Shown: one piece after another, positions 48,324 to 56,513 of the stretch | Layout: the number at the start of each line of letters is the position of its first letter | How positions within the stretch are numbered: the first letter of the stretch is position 1 | NCBI GenBank assembly: GCA_018333865.1 | Contig: JAGXSE010000028.1 | Location: 1 to 58,770 of the forward strand | Origin: Syntrophomonadaceae bacterium | Lineage (GTDB): Bacteria > Bacillota > PH28-bin88 | Reading direction: 5' to 3' | Length of the DNA stretch: 58,770 nt | Notes under the pieces: model-generated | Database searches by the model: none | Told to the model about the DNA's origin: nothing | Seen by the model: the letters and a program-made list of their open reading frames with translations, nothing else | Translations under genes and position numbers: made by a program

Positions 48324-48761
48324 GTGCAGCAATTGGAAAAAATACTGGCCGAGACCGGAATCAAGGTCTACGAGCATACTGTGGCGGTGGTGGGTCTTTT
48401 GGAAGAACCACTGCCTTCAGTCATGCAAAAATTGGGAAATGCTGAGGGATTAATTGGACTGGTATTTGACGATGTGGAAACCACTTTAATCATTACCGAA
48501 AAAGGTTGGGAAAGGGTGATGGCTAAATTTGCCAGTTACCGGGTTCAGCACGGGTTCAGGCTGATCACCTTAGATATAGCCTTAGATTGGTCAGTCGTCG
48601 GATTTTTGGCGGCTATTTCGGGGGAACTGGCCAGAAAGGGCATCCCCGTAGGCTCAATTTCCGCCTATTCCCGGGACCACTTGCTGGTTAAGCAGGAATA
48701 CCTGGAAAGAGCACTAGACTCCTTGAAAGGTTTTCTTGCCACTTTTAGAACTCGCGTTTAG
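48324..48761 (+). CDS. ACT-domain protein (COG3603-like)
   Basis: A 145-residue protein made of two ACT-like halves. The second half reads WSVVGFLAAISGELARKGIP, then SISAYSRDHLLVKQEYLERAL, close to the COG3603/CASTOR-type ACT proteins. ACT domains bind amino acids, and human CASTOR1 of this superfamily senses arginine. Its place between argF and argG makes an arginine- or precursor-sensing role attractive but unproven. GTG 48324 follows GGGAGGGATGGCT. It has no catalytic domain. Confidence 0.8.
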   Translation: MQQLEKILAETGIKVYEHTVAVVGLLEEPLPSVMQKLGNAEGLIGLVFDDVETTLIITEKGWERVMAKFASYRVQHGFRLITLDIALDWSVVGFLAAISGELARKGIPVGSISAYSRDHLLVKQEYLERALDSLKGFLATFRTRV

Positions 48762-48800
48762 TTAACATAACATTTCCTCTATATGAAAGGATCAAAGACA

Positions 48801-50003
48801 ATGGCAAAAGTAGTATTGGCATACTCCGGTGGACTGGATACCTCAGTAATTATTCCCTGGCTGAAAGAGAATTACGGTTATGATGTAATCGCTGTCACAG
48901 CCGATATCGGCCAAGGTGAGGAGCTGGCCCCCCTGAAGGAAAAGGCGATTAAAACCGGTGCCAGCAAGATCTATATTGAGGACCTGAAAGACGAGTTTGT
49001 GCGGGATTTTGTTTTTCCTGTGTTAAAGGCCGGGGCTGTATATGAGGAAAAATACCTTCTGGGGACCTCTTTTGCTCGGCCCCTGATTGCCAAAAAACTG
49101 GTGGAAATTGCCCTTAAGGAAGGGGCTGTGGCGGTGTCCCATGGCGCAACTGGCAAGGGGAATGACCAGGTCAGGTTTGAATTGACGGTGAAAGCCCTGG
49201 CCCCGCACTTAAAAATCATCGCCCCCTGGCGGGAATGGCAGATCCGCTCCCGGGAAGACGCCATCGACTATGCCAACGAGCGTGGCATCCCTATATCAGT
49301 GACTAAGGCCCGTCCCTACAGCATGGACCGGAACATCTGGCATTTAAGCCATGAAGGGGGAGAATTGGAAGACCCGGCCAATGAAGCTCCGGAGGATGTG
49401 TATATGATTATCACCCCGCCGGAAAAAGCTCCCGAGAACCCGACTTATGTAAACATTGCCTTTGAACAGGGAGTACCTGTAGCTGTGGATGGAGTACAAT
49501 TGGCCCCGGTAGCCCTTTTGGAAAAGCTGAATATGATAGGCGCGGCTAATGGTATCGGGATTGTGGATATGGTGGAAAACCGTTTGGTTGGTATGAAGTC
49601 CCGCGGGGTTTATGAGTGCCCTGGTGGTACCCTGTTAATGAACGCCCACCGGGAGCTGGAAGCACTGACCCTGGACCGCCAGACCAAGCACTTTAAGCAA
49701 GAGGTGGCCATCAAGTACGCCCAACTGGTCTATGACGGCCTGTGGTTCACACCTTTAAAGGAAGCCCTGGATGCATTTGTGAACAGCACCCAAAAGACGG
49801 TGACCGGCAATGTGCGGCTGAAGCTCTATAAAGGAAACTGTACCCCGGCTGGCGTTACTTCCCCCTATTCGCTGCACAACATCGACTTAGCCACCTTTAG
49901 TGCCGAGAAAGTCTACAACCAGAAAGACGCTGAGGGATTTATCAATTTATTCGGCCTGCCCTTGAAGGCGCGGGCCTTGATGCAAAAAAAAATCGGGATG
50001 TAG
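48801..50003 (+). CDS. argG: Argininosuccinate synthase
   Basis: ATP-dependent condensation of citrulline with aspartate. The 400-residue protein has the pyrophosphatase-type loop [10 protein letters not shown] (8-17), [25 protein letters not shown] and [22 protein letters not shown] 48801 is preceded by AAAGGA at a good distance; the ATG at 48783 lacks a site. A symmetric terminator follows. Confidence 0.97.
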   Translation: MAKVVLAYSGGLDTSVIIPWLKENYGYDVIAVTADIGQGEELAPLKEKAIKTGASKIYIEDLKDEFVRDFVFPVLKAGAVYEEKYLLGTSFARPLIAKKLVEIALKEGAVAVSHGATGKGNDQVRFELTVKALAPHLKIIAPWREWQIRSREDAIDYANERGIPISVTKARPYSMDRNIWHLSHEGGELEDPANEAPEDVYMIITPPEKAPENPTYVNIAFEQGVPVAVDGVQLAPVALLEKLNMIGAANGIGIVDMVENRLVGMKSRGVYECPGGTLLMNAHRELEALTLDRQTKHFKQEVAIKYAQLVYDGLWFTPLKEALDAFVNSTQKTVTGNVRLKLYKGNCTPAGVTSPYSLHNIDLATFSAEKVYNQKDAEGFINLFGLPLKARALMQKKIGM

Positions 50004-50024
50004 GATAATTTAATTAACCTGATC

Positions 50025-50059
50025 GGGATAGGTGGCGGTTAATCACCGCCACCTATCCC
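50025..50059. terminator. Perfect 15-bp hairpin between converging argG and GTPase genes
   Basis: GGGATAGGTGGCGGT and its exact complement ACCGCCACCTATCCC enclose a five-base loop. It lies between convergent genes and probably ends both transcripts. There are only short T-rich tails on either side. Confidence 0.75.
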
Positions 50060-50083
50060 GTTTGAAGATGACATGTATTGATG

Positions 50084-51430
50084 CTATTGCTTCGAATTTA
50101 GATGTTTGTTAACAAAACTGCTTAATATTTCTTTTAAATTAGGGCTCCCTAGTTCAGCCAATTCATAATAAACACGGGTGTTGGGTTTTTTTATGCGGAT
50201 AATTCTGGTCAGATCAATAGGTGTAGCGATTATGACAGCATCACAATCAGTCCTATTAATTGTTTCCTCAAGGTCGCTAAGCTGTTGTTCGCCGTAACCC
50301 ATGGCAGGTAAGAGTGTTCCGATACCCTTATAAGTATCAAAGGTCTCAATTAATTTGCCAACAATGTATGGGCGGGGATCTACCAGTTCCTTTGCCCCAA
50401 ACCGCTCAGCAGCAACAGTGCCTGCGCCTATTGTCATTTCTCCGTGGGTAAGGGTAGGTCCGTCCTCGATTACTAACACTCGTTTCCCATTAATGATTTC
50501 AGGATTGTCGACTGTAATCTTGGATTCAGCCTTAACAACAACTGCCCCAGGGTTTGCGTTCTTAATATTTGTCTCAACTTGAAGTATCGCTTCTTTAGCA
50601 GCGCTGTCAATTTTATTAATTATTGCTACATCTGCAATGCGCAAATTTACTTCTCCGGGAAAGTAGCCTAGTTCGTGGCCAGGGCGTAGGGGATCTAGCA
50701 CAGTAATCGCTAAATCCGGGCGATAAAATGGGAAATCGTTGTTGCCGCCGTCCCATACAATTACATCGCAGCCATTCGGGTCTTGTTCAGCTGCCCGCAG
50801 GATAGCCTCATAATCGACACCAGCATAAATGATATTTCCCCGGGTAATGTGGGGTTCATATTCTTCCATTTCCTCAATGGTGCAGTTATGCAGTTTTAAA
50901 TCTTCTAAAGAAGCAAATCTTTGCACTTTTTGGGCCACAAGGTCGCCGTATGGCATAGGATGCCTAACTGCAACAACCTTTAGCCCTTCAGCCATTAATA
51001 TCTCGATTATCCTGCGAGAGGTCTGACTTTTACCGCAGCCTGTTCGGACAGCGCAAACCGAGATCACGGGTTTGGTGCTTTTTAGCATTGTCTTGCTTGG
51101 TCCAAGAAGCTTAAAGTCAGCACCTGAAGCATGAACGATTGCGCCAATACTCATCACCGCGTCATACCTGACATCGCTGTAGGCAAAAACGCATTCATCA
51201 ACCTTTAATTCGCTAATTAATTCGGATAATCTCCCTTCGGGATAAATAGGGATGCCGTCGGGATATAAGCGGCCGGCCAGTTCAGGGGGATATCTTCTGT
51301 TATCAATATCCGGAATCTGGGCGGCAGTAAAAGCCACCACCCGATAGTTCTCGCTATCCCGATAATAGGTGTTAAAGTTATGAAAGTCTCTTCCAGCTGC
51401 GCCTATGATGATAACATTTTTTTGATCCAT
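50084..51430 (-). CDS. COG2403-type GTPase (cyclic 2,3-diphosphoglycerate synthetase family)
   Basis: A 448-residue protein of the family often named cyclic 2,3-diphosphoglycerate synthetase after an archaeal member. It has an N-terminal nucleotide-binding region with IIIGAAGRDFHNFN, a central P-loop AVRTGCGKSQTSRR (near residue 125), then VWDGGNNDFPFY and NKIDSA, resembling a GTPase G4 motif. Bacterial members are poorly characterised, and synthesis of cyclic diphosphoglycerate here is only a family-based guess. ATG 51430 follows AAGGAGATGATGTGA on the minus strand. Confidence 0.85.
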   Translation of the reverse strand: MDQKNVIIIGAAGRDFHNFNTYYRDSENYRVVAFTAAQIPDIDNRRYPPELAGRLYPDGIPIYPEGRLSELISELKVDECVFAYSDVRYDAVMSIGAIVHASGADFKLLGPSKTMLKSTKPVISVCAVRTGCGKSQTSRRIIEILMAEGLKVVAVRHPMPYGDLVAQKVQRFASLEDLKLHNCTIEEMEEYEPHITRGNIIYAGVDYEAILRAAEQDPNGCDVIVWDGGNNDFPFYRPDLAITVLDPLRPGHELGYFPGEVNLRIADVAIINKIDSAAKEAILQVETNIKNANPGAVVVKAESKITVDNPEIINGKRVLVIEDGPTLTHGEMTIGAGTVAAERFGAKELVDPRPYIVGKLIETFDTYKGIGTLLPAMGYGEQQLSDLEETINRTDCDAVIIATPIDLTRIIRIKKPNTRVYYELAELGSPNLKEILSSFVNKHLNSKQ

Positions 51431-51470
51431 TCACATCATCTCCTTGTATTTCTGTAATTTAGCCAGTCTT

Positions 51471-51499
51471 ATTCTACACCAAAAATAAAAACCTATAAA
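51471..51499 (-). promoter_or_regulatory. Candidate promoter for the COG2403 gene
   Basis: Minus-strand TTTATA (51494-51499) and TAGAAT (51471-51476) have 17-base spacing, about 40 bases upstream of the start. A GGGGACGGTTCTTG repeat begins five bases further upstream. Confidence 0.5.
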
Positions 51500-51503
51500 G
51501 AGT

Positions 51504-51532
51504 AAATTCGGGGACGGTTCTTGAATTGAATG
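51504..51532 (+). repeat. 29-bp repeat, exact copy of 53088-53116
   Basis: AAATTCGGGGACGGTTCTTG continuing to TTGAATG is identical over 29 bases to the sequence beside the Y1 transposase end. The rest of the gap to 51844 holds no convincing gene; it includes a short GCCGCC/GGCGGC hairpin (51563-51577) and an A6-G5-T7 run (about 51594-51611). Confidence 0.85.
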
Positions 51533-51844
51533 GGTCGATAAAGTCCGAAGACAGACCCACACGCCGCCTTTGGCGGCACAAATAGAGTTACGAAAAAAGG
51601 GGGTTTTTTTCATGGCAGATAAGAATCATTAAAAAACGATGCCTTATATATGGTAAGCAAGCTAGATTGTAGACGCAGAATAGCTACCGAATTACTTTAA
51701 GCAAAAATTTAAGCAAAAAATGTTAACCTAACATCGGTTCAACGCCATAATTATGGAGTGCATCTACCTTATACTTCAGCCTTATCCGCCTGTTTAATAG
51801 ACATCGGCAACTCCGTCAACAACTGAACTGCTCGTACCCATGCA

Positions 51845-53056
51845 TTAAAAATAATCAGAGAAATAAGGTGTCTGTTGCTCTATCGCATCCTCAAGCATAG
51901 CTAATACTTCGGGGCTACACGAAATGCGTCCTATTTTATGAAGATAACCTGGCCGCTTGTAACCTAACAGCATTGTTGTTATGGTTTGGATATCAATTTT
52001 GCCACTACTGCGCTCTGAAGTGCGGACAACTTCTCCTTTCCCTTCAGGGGTGATACGTAGCAAAAAATTTCCCTGATTCCATGTAAGAAGTGGATCTTCC
52101 AATGTAAAAACCCACTCCCTGCTTTCTGCCTCCTGTTTAAAAGGGTATTGGGCAATAAATTGCTCCAAATCAACGATACGTGCCATGAAATAAGGAGAGA
52201 TACTTTCTTTAATGTCTGCGTCCTCCAGTAAAAACGCTAAAGGCTCATCTGTGTAAATATTACCTATGACCTTTGAAATCATTGAAAAATGTGCGCTGAT
52301 AAAATTCCAAAGTCCACTACGTGCTTCTTCATTTACAAAGATCATATCCTTAATGCGGAAACATTCATTCTCTATCCAGTAAAGCACATATCCGTCGGGC
52401 TGGCCCTCTTCATTGTAGTAAATAGCGGCTATGAGGTCATCCAAATCCCAACGCCAATATTCCTTCCAAGCTAAATCATCACGCAGCATTGCACCATGGG
52501 TTTGCATGGCAAAGCGTTCATATGCCTTTTTTACCTGTTCGCTCTCCACTTCCACACGCTCAACTTCACCGGAAACAGGTTTCTTCTTTGGTAGTTGATA
52601 ATCGTTTACCACAAATGTTATTTTATCAGAGATGATTTCCCATCCCTTTCTGCGAAAGTAGGGGATGGAGTAAGGATACAGGTAAGAAATTGATTGCTTC
52701 TTTGCTCTCATTTTTTCTAATGCCTGGCAAAGCAGCTTATGCATTAAGCCCTGGCTTGAATATTCTGGAAAAGTGCCGACACCGGTAAGTCCTCCCATAT
52801 CATATGTTCTATTAGATATGCGTACACGAAAGGGATAGACTGCTACCTGTGATACTAGTCTATCACCGTCAAACCATCCTAATACATCCGCTTGCTCCAG
52901 AATTGGAGATTTATCACGAAGGATGTCTTCTTCCTCCAAGCCAATTTTATGCAGCTGCCTATTGGTCACTTGAAATACATATTTTAACAGTTGATTATAT
53001 TGCTCAAGTTGCTCTACTCCGACATTTTTCATTCTTAAATGTCTTTTCTTGCGCAT
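51845..53056 (-). CDS. Eis-like GNAT N-acetyltransferase
   Basis: A 403-residue protein with an N-terminal acetyltransferase fold (about 30-150; the coenzyme A region is GGLTGVGTFPEYSSQGLMHKLL), a second GNAT-like part and a C-terminal sterol-carrier-like domain (about 290-403), the layout of the Eis family. Eis enzymes acetylate aminoglycosides or protein lysines; the substrate here is unknown. ATG 53056 follows TGGAGGCTTAGC on the minus strand. The gene is bracketed by identical 29-bp direct repeats at 51504 and 53088 and may have arrived with them. Confidence 0.85.
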   Translation of the reverse strand: MRKKRHLRMKNVGVEQLEQYNQLLKYVFQVTNRQLHKIGLEEEDILRDKSPILEQADVLGWFDGDRLVSQVAVYPFRVRISNRTYDMGGLTGVGTFPEYSSQGLMHKLLCQALEKMRAKKQSISYLYPYSIPYFRRKGWEIISDKITFVVNDYQLPKKKPVSGEVERVEVESEQVKKAYERFAMQTHGAMLRDDLAWKEYWRWDLDDLIAAIYYNEEGQPDGYVLYWIENECFRIKDMIFVNEEARSGLWNFISAHFSMISKVIGNIYTDEPLAFLLEDADIKESISPYFMARIVDLEQFIAQYPFKQEAESREWVFTLEDPLLTWNQGNFLLRITPEGKGEVVRTSERSSGKIDIQTITTMLLGYKRPGYLHKIGRISCSPEVLAMLEDAIEQQTPYFSDYF

Positions 53057-53074
53057 ACTGCTAAGCCTCCACAT

Positions 53075-53116
53075 AAATTCGGGGACTAAATTCGGGGACG
53101 GTTCTTGAATTGAATG
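53075..53116 (+). repeat. Tandem AAATTCGGGGAC repeats at the transposase end
   Basis: AAATTCGGGGAC (53075-53086) is followed after one base by the 29-bp unit 53088-53116. The second unit supplies the left end of the transposase element, and the first lies only 18 bases from the Eis-like gene's start. Confidence 0.8.
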
Positions 53117-54014
53117 TTATGTTTTCAGGATCTTACATACCATTGACTGGGACAAACCTCCACACAGTTCTCCTATTTCCTTAAGGGTTAGCGAAGAATT
53201 CCTTCTTAACCTGCTTATTAGCTCATTTCGGAGGATATTATTGGTTTTTAAGGCGTCGACACTTGCTTGATTTTCTCTGAGTACTTGGGTTATCATTTGT
53301 CGGGCAGTAATTAAAGAATCAATATAACCAGTATTTTCCTTTAAGAAAAGTATTTTATCTTTATCTACGTCCATAATATCTTCTTTTGTTTCGTAATTTA
53401 ATACGTATTTATAGTACTCGTCTACTGCTTTTTTTCTGCTTGTAGACAGAATTCCTAGTACTCGTTCAGCATTCACCATGCCTTCCCTGATCTCGTCCCT
53501 TCCTAAATAGCTATTAAAACTGCTCCACCTGTATTCTTCCGGCAATCTTACAATCTTGGCTATTACCGGGTTATTATGAATATAGGCGCTTAATGCTAAC
53601 AGGTATTTATCGTTGTCAACGCCTTCGCTTTTAAATCTGTCTTGAAACAAGTGGCCAACCCGTTGATAGGTATGATTAAAGTAATAGGCATAGCTGATAT
53701 TAATGCGTTTAATTATTTTTGAGATATCATTTCCATTGTCATTTACTAAAAGATGGACATGATTATCCATAAGACAGTATGCTTCTAAGATAAAGTTATA
53801 CTTTTTTTTCATCCGGCCAATGATATCAAGAAATCTAATTCTGTCTTCATCTTTTAAGAAGATGTTTTTTTGCTCATTTCCTCGTTGGATGATGTGATAT
53901 GTGGAGAATTCTCCTTTTCTTCTAGCTGTTCTAGGCATTTTATTTCATCCCCATCAAAAAAATCGAATGTGTAAATATTACCACATTTGTCAATTCAATT
54001 CAAGAACCGTCCCC
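53094..54014. mobile_element. Y1/RAYT transposase element bounded by 22-bp inverted repeats
   Basis: The sequence from GGGGACGGTTCTTGAATTG (53094) to its complement ending AACCGTCCCC (54014) is 921 bp and contains only the Y1 transposase gene. The two ends match over 22 bases in inverted orientation. IS200-type elements lack terminal inverted repeats, but RAYT genes in other bacteria are flanked by inverted REP sequences, which this resembles. Related single copies lie at 39473, 48187, 51510 and 58030. Confidence 0.8.
53117..53938 (-). CDS. REP-associated tyrosine transposase (Y1_Tnp, HUH)
   Basis: A 273-residue single-strand DNA transposase of the Y1_Tnp/RAYT type. The HUH motif is H60-x-H62 in MDNHVHLLV, followed by YQRVGHLFQDRFKSEG and YLLALSAYIHNNPV; Y112 is the likely catalytic tyrosine by comparison with TnpA-REP. 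The C-terminal 60 residues end in a helix-turn-helix-like TLKEIGELCGGLSQSMVCKI. The frame is intact. ATG 53938 starts MPRTARRKGEFSTYHIIQRG, the usual family opening. Unlike neighbouring genes it is AT-rich, which suggests recent acquisition. Confidence 0.92.
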   Translation of the reverse strand: MPRTARRKGEFSTYHIIQRGNEQKNIFLKDEDRIRFLDIIGRMKKKYNFILEAYCLMDNHVHLLVNDNGNDISKIIKRINISYAYYFNHTYQRVGHLFQDRFKSEGVDNDKYLLALSAYIHNNPVIAKIVRLPEEYRWSSFNSYLGRDEIREGMVNAERVLGILSTSRKKAVDEYYKYVLNYETKEDIMDVDKDKILFLKENTGYIDSLITARQMITQVLRENQASVDALKTNNILRNELISRLRRNSSLTLKEIGELCGGLSQSMVCKILKT

Positions 54015-54141
54015 ATTTTTACCTATTTTCATTCTATCATTCTATCTTAAGTAAGCAGGAAAATTTGGTTGTAAGGATAAATATACATATTGTTTTTTGC
54101 TTCCAGCAATAGAGAATCAAGGCCGGAAAGGAAGTTTCGCC

Positions 54142-54759
54142 ATGGCTGTTATTGTCCGCCAGTATACTATGGATGATTTTGAGGGATTAATTGAACTGCA
54201 GCGGGAATCCTTCCCTCCTCCTTTCCCGCCTGAATTATGGTGGAAAAAAGAGCAGATTGCCGCACACCTGGAAACCTTCCCGCTAGGGGCAATGGTGGCC
54301 GAGTCGGACGGCTCTATGGCAGGGTCGGCTACTGCTCTGATTATTAAGTACGACGGCAAACCCCACACCTGGGAAGAGGCATCTGACAACGGCTATATCC
54401 GGGGCAGTCACCAGCCGAAGGGAGACAGCCTTTACGGCATCGATATTTGCGTCAGTCCCCGGTTTCGCGGCAAAGGGGTAGCCAAGGCCCTGTATGATGC
54501 CCGCAAAGAACTGGTAATTCGTCTGGGCTTGAAACGATTTCTGGCAGGCGCAAGAATTCCCGGCTATTGCAATTATGCCAGCCGCATGAAAGCGGAGTAT
54601 TATGTAAACATGGTTGTAAGAGGCGAAGTCCGGGATCCGGTGCTTACCTTCATGTTAAAGCAGGGACTGTACCCAGTGCAGATAATTGAGGGATATTTAG
54701 AGGATGCAGAGTCTTGTAACACCGGGGTTTTGGCAGAATGGCCAAACCCGCAGCTTTAA
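54142..54759 (+). CDS. GNAT family N-acetyltransferase
   Basis: A 205-residue GNAT protein with the acetyl-CoA motif DICVSPRFRGKGVAKALYDA. Its sequence and the adjacent nitrilase gene resemble the two halves of B. subtilis YhcX-type fusions (GNAT plus carbon-nitrogen hydrolase); here they are separate genes 18 bases apart. Substrate unknown. ATG 54142 follows AAAGGAAG; an upstream frame to 54097 lacks a ribosome binding site. Confidence 0.88.
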   Translation: MAVIVRQYTMDDFEGLIELQRESFPPPFPPELWWKKEQIAAHLETFPLGAMVAESDGSMAGSATALIIKYDGKPHTWEEASDNGYIRGSHQPKGDSLYGIDICVSPRFRGKGVAKALYDARKELVIRLGLKRFLAGARIPGYCNYASRMKAEYYVNMVVRGEVRDPVLTFMLKQGLYPVQIIEGYLEDAESCNTGVLAEWPNPQL

Positions 54760-54777
54760 GGTTTCAGGAGGAATTAT

Positions 54778-55638
54778 ATGGCAGTAGTAGCCGCCGTCCA
54801 ATACGGGATCAGTCCCATAAAATCCCCAGACGAGTTTTGGCACAAAGTAGGCCGGATTGTAAAAAGAGCCCAGAAAAGGGGTGTAGAACTCCTGGTCTTT
54901 CCCGAGTACCTGACAGCTCACCTGTTGGCTCTTGCTCCTCCAATGGGGCATCCTGAAGCTAACCGTTATCTGCATGAATTTACCGGAGAATACCATCAAA
55001 GGTTTACCCTTTTAAGCCGGGAGACGGGTTTGACTATTCTCGGAGGAACCCATATCATGAAAGAAGATGCGTGTTATGTAAACGCTGCTTTTCTGTTCTT
55101 TCCCGACGGGAATGTTGAAATGCAAAAAAAGGTCCACCTGACACCGGAGGAACGCCATATCTGGGGACTTACCCCGGGGGATTCCTTTGCAGTCTATGAT
55201 ACGGCAGCAGGCAAAGCCGCTGTCCTGGTCTGTTATGACATTGAGTTTCCGGAGGCAGGCCGGATCGTGGCAGATCTGGGGGCCGAGATCATCCTTTGCC
55301 CCTCTTATACCGATGGAGCAGCCGGTTACTACCGGGTGCGCAACTGCTGCCAGGCCAGGGCCATTGAGAACCAGCTTTTTGTGGTATTAAGCGGCATTGT
55401 TGGCGCTCTGCCTGTTGTGCCGCAGATAGATTTTGGCTACAGCCAGGCTGGGCTGTTTGCCCCGTGTGATTTCCCCTTTCCGGCTAACGGGGTCCTCTCT
55501 GAGGGCAGGGCAAATTTGCCCATGCTGGTGTCGGCTGACTTAGATCAAGGGCTGTTGAAAGAAAACCGGGCAAAAGGCCAGGTGTCTCCCTACCGCGACC
55601 GCCGTCGCGACATTTATAAATTGAGCTTCAGGAGGTAG
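54778..55638 (+). CDS. Carbon-nitrogen hydrolase (nitrilase superfamily), partner of the GNAT gene
   Basis: A 286-residue nitrilase-fold amidase with the catalytic triad E43 (VFPEY), K118 (KKVHL) and C152 (VCYDIEFPEA). It matches the hydrolase half of GNAT-nitrilase fusions. The natural amide is unknown. ATG 54778 follows TCAGGAGGAATTAT. The stop is part of the next gene's AGGAGGTAG ribosome binding site, so the pair is translationally linked. Confidence 0.9.
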   Translation: MAVVAAVQYGISPIKSPDEFWHKVGRIVKRAQKRGVELLVFPEYLTAHLLALAPPMGHPEANRYLHEFTGEYHQRFTLLSRETGLTILGGTHIMKEDACYVNAAFLFFPDGNVEMQKKVHLTPEERHIWGLTPGDSFAVYDTAAGKAAVLVCYDIEFPEAGRIVADLGAEIILCPSYTDGAAGYYRVRNCCQARAIENQLFVVLSGIVGALPVVPQIDFGYSQAGLFAPCDFPFPANGVLSEGRANLPMLVSADLDQGLLKENRAKGQVSPYRDRRRDIYKLSFRR

Positions 55639-55643
55639 TTAAA

Positions 55644-56474
55644 TTGGATAGAATAAAAATTGCCCTTTGCCAGCTTCATGTCACCCCGGACAAGGAGGCG
55701 AACCTGGAGCGGGCCGCCAAAATGGTGCGGGAGGCTGCCGCAAAAGGGGCGCATTTGGCGGTTTTGCCGGAGATGTTTAATACCCCCATCAGCCGCCGTT
55801 ATATGGCCAGCAATGCGGAGCCGGTTCCCGGACCTGTTGCTGCCGCCCTTTCTCAACTGGCCAAAGAGTGTGGTATCGTTCTTGTCGGGGGATCTTTTCC
55901 GGAGGCAGATGGCAGCAAAGTATATAACACCAGTTTGACTTTCGATAAAACAGGGCAACAGATCTGCCACTACCGCAAGATGCACCTTTTTGATGTGAAC
56001 CTGCCGGGGGGTGTGGTTTTAAGAGAATCGGACACCGTTTCAGCTGGCAGCCGCCTGGGACTTGTTGATACGGAATTGGGCCGTCTGGGGATCGGCATCT
56101 GTTATGACCTGCGTTTTCCCGAGCTTTGGCTGACCATGGCCCTGCGGGGCGCCCAAATTATGGCGGTACCGGCAGCTTTTAATGTCATAACCGGTACTGA
56201 TCACTGGCATACGGTGCTAAAATCCAGGGCGATGGACTGCCAGACCTTTTTTGCAGTGGCCTCCCCGGCCAGAGACGAACAGGCACCCTTTATTCCCTAC
56301 GGCCATTCTCTGGTTGCAGATCCTTGGGGAAATATCCTGGCAGAGGCCGGGGAAGGCGAGGAGCTGGTGGTGGCAGAAATTGAATTGAAAAGAATAGAGG
56401 AAGTGCGGGCCCGCCTGCCACTGTTGCAGCACCGCCGGAATGAGTTGTACCGGTTGGAGTGGCTTGCTGATTAG
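55644..56474 (+). CDS. Omega-amidase/Nit2-like carbon-nitrogen hydrolase
   Basis: A 276-residue nitrilase-superfamily protein with the triad E43 (VLPEMFN), K112 (YRKMHLFD) and C153 (GICYDLRFPE). These motifs fit the Nit2/omega-amidase group, which hydrolyses 2-oxoglutaramate or 2-oxosuccinamate. The TTG start at 55644 follows CAGGAGGTAGTTAAA. The gene belongs to the GNAT-nitrilase unit; argH begins 39 bases later, so read-through into argH is possible. Confidence 0.92.
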   Translation: MDRIKIALCQLHVTPDKEANLERAAKMVREAAAKGAHLAVLPEMFNTPISRRYMASNAEPVPGPVAAALSQLAKECGIVLVGGSFPEADGSKVYNTSLTFDKTGQQICHYRKMHLFDVNLPGGVVLRESDTVSAGSRLGLVDTELGRLGIGICYDLRFPELWLTMALRGAQIMAVPAAFNVITGTDHWHTVLKSRAMDCQTFFAVASPARDEQAPFIPYGHSLVADPWGNILAEAGEGEELVVAEIELKRIEEVRARLPLLQHRRNELYRLEWLAD

Positions 56475-56513
56475 TTCGCATCAAAAACCATTACTTCCAT
56501 GGAGGTGGACTAA

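Noticed and set aside
51609-51632. Tiny ATG frame after the A6-G5-T7 run
   Set aside because: Only a few codons long, with no recognisable product and no downstream gene on that strand.
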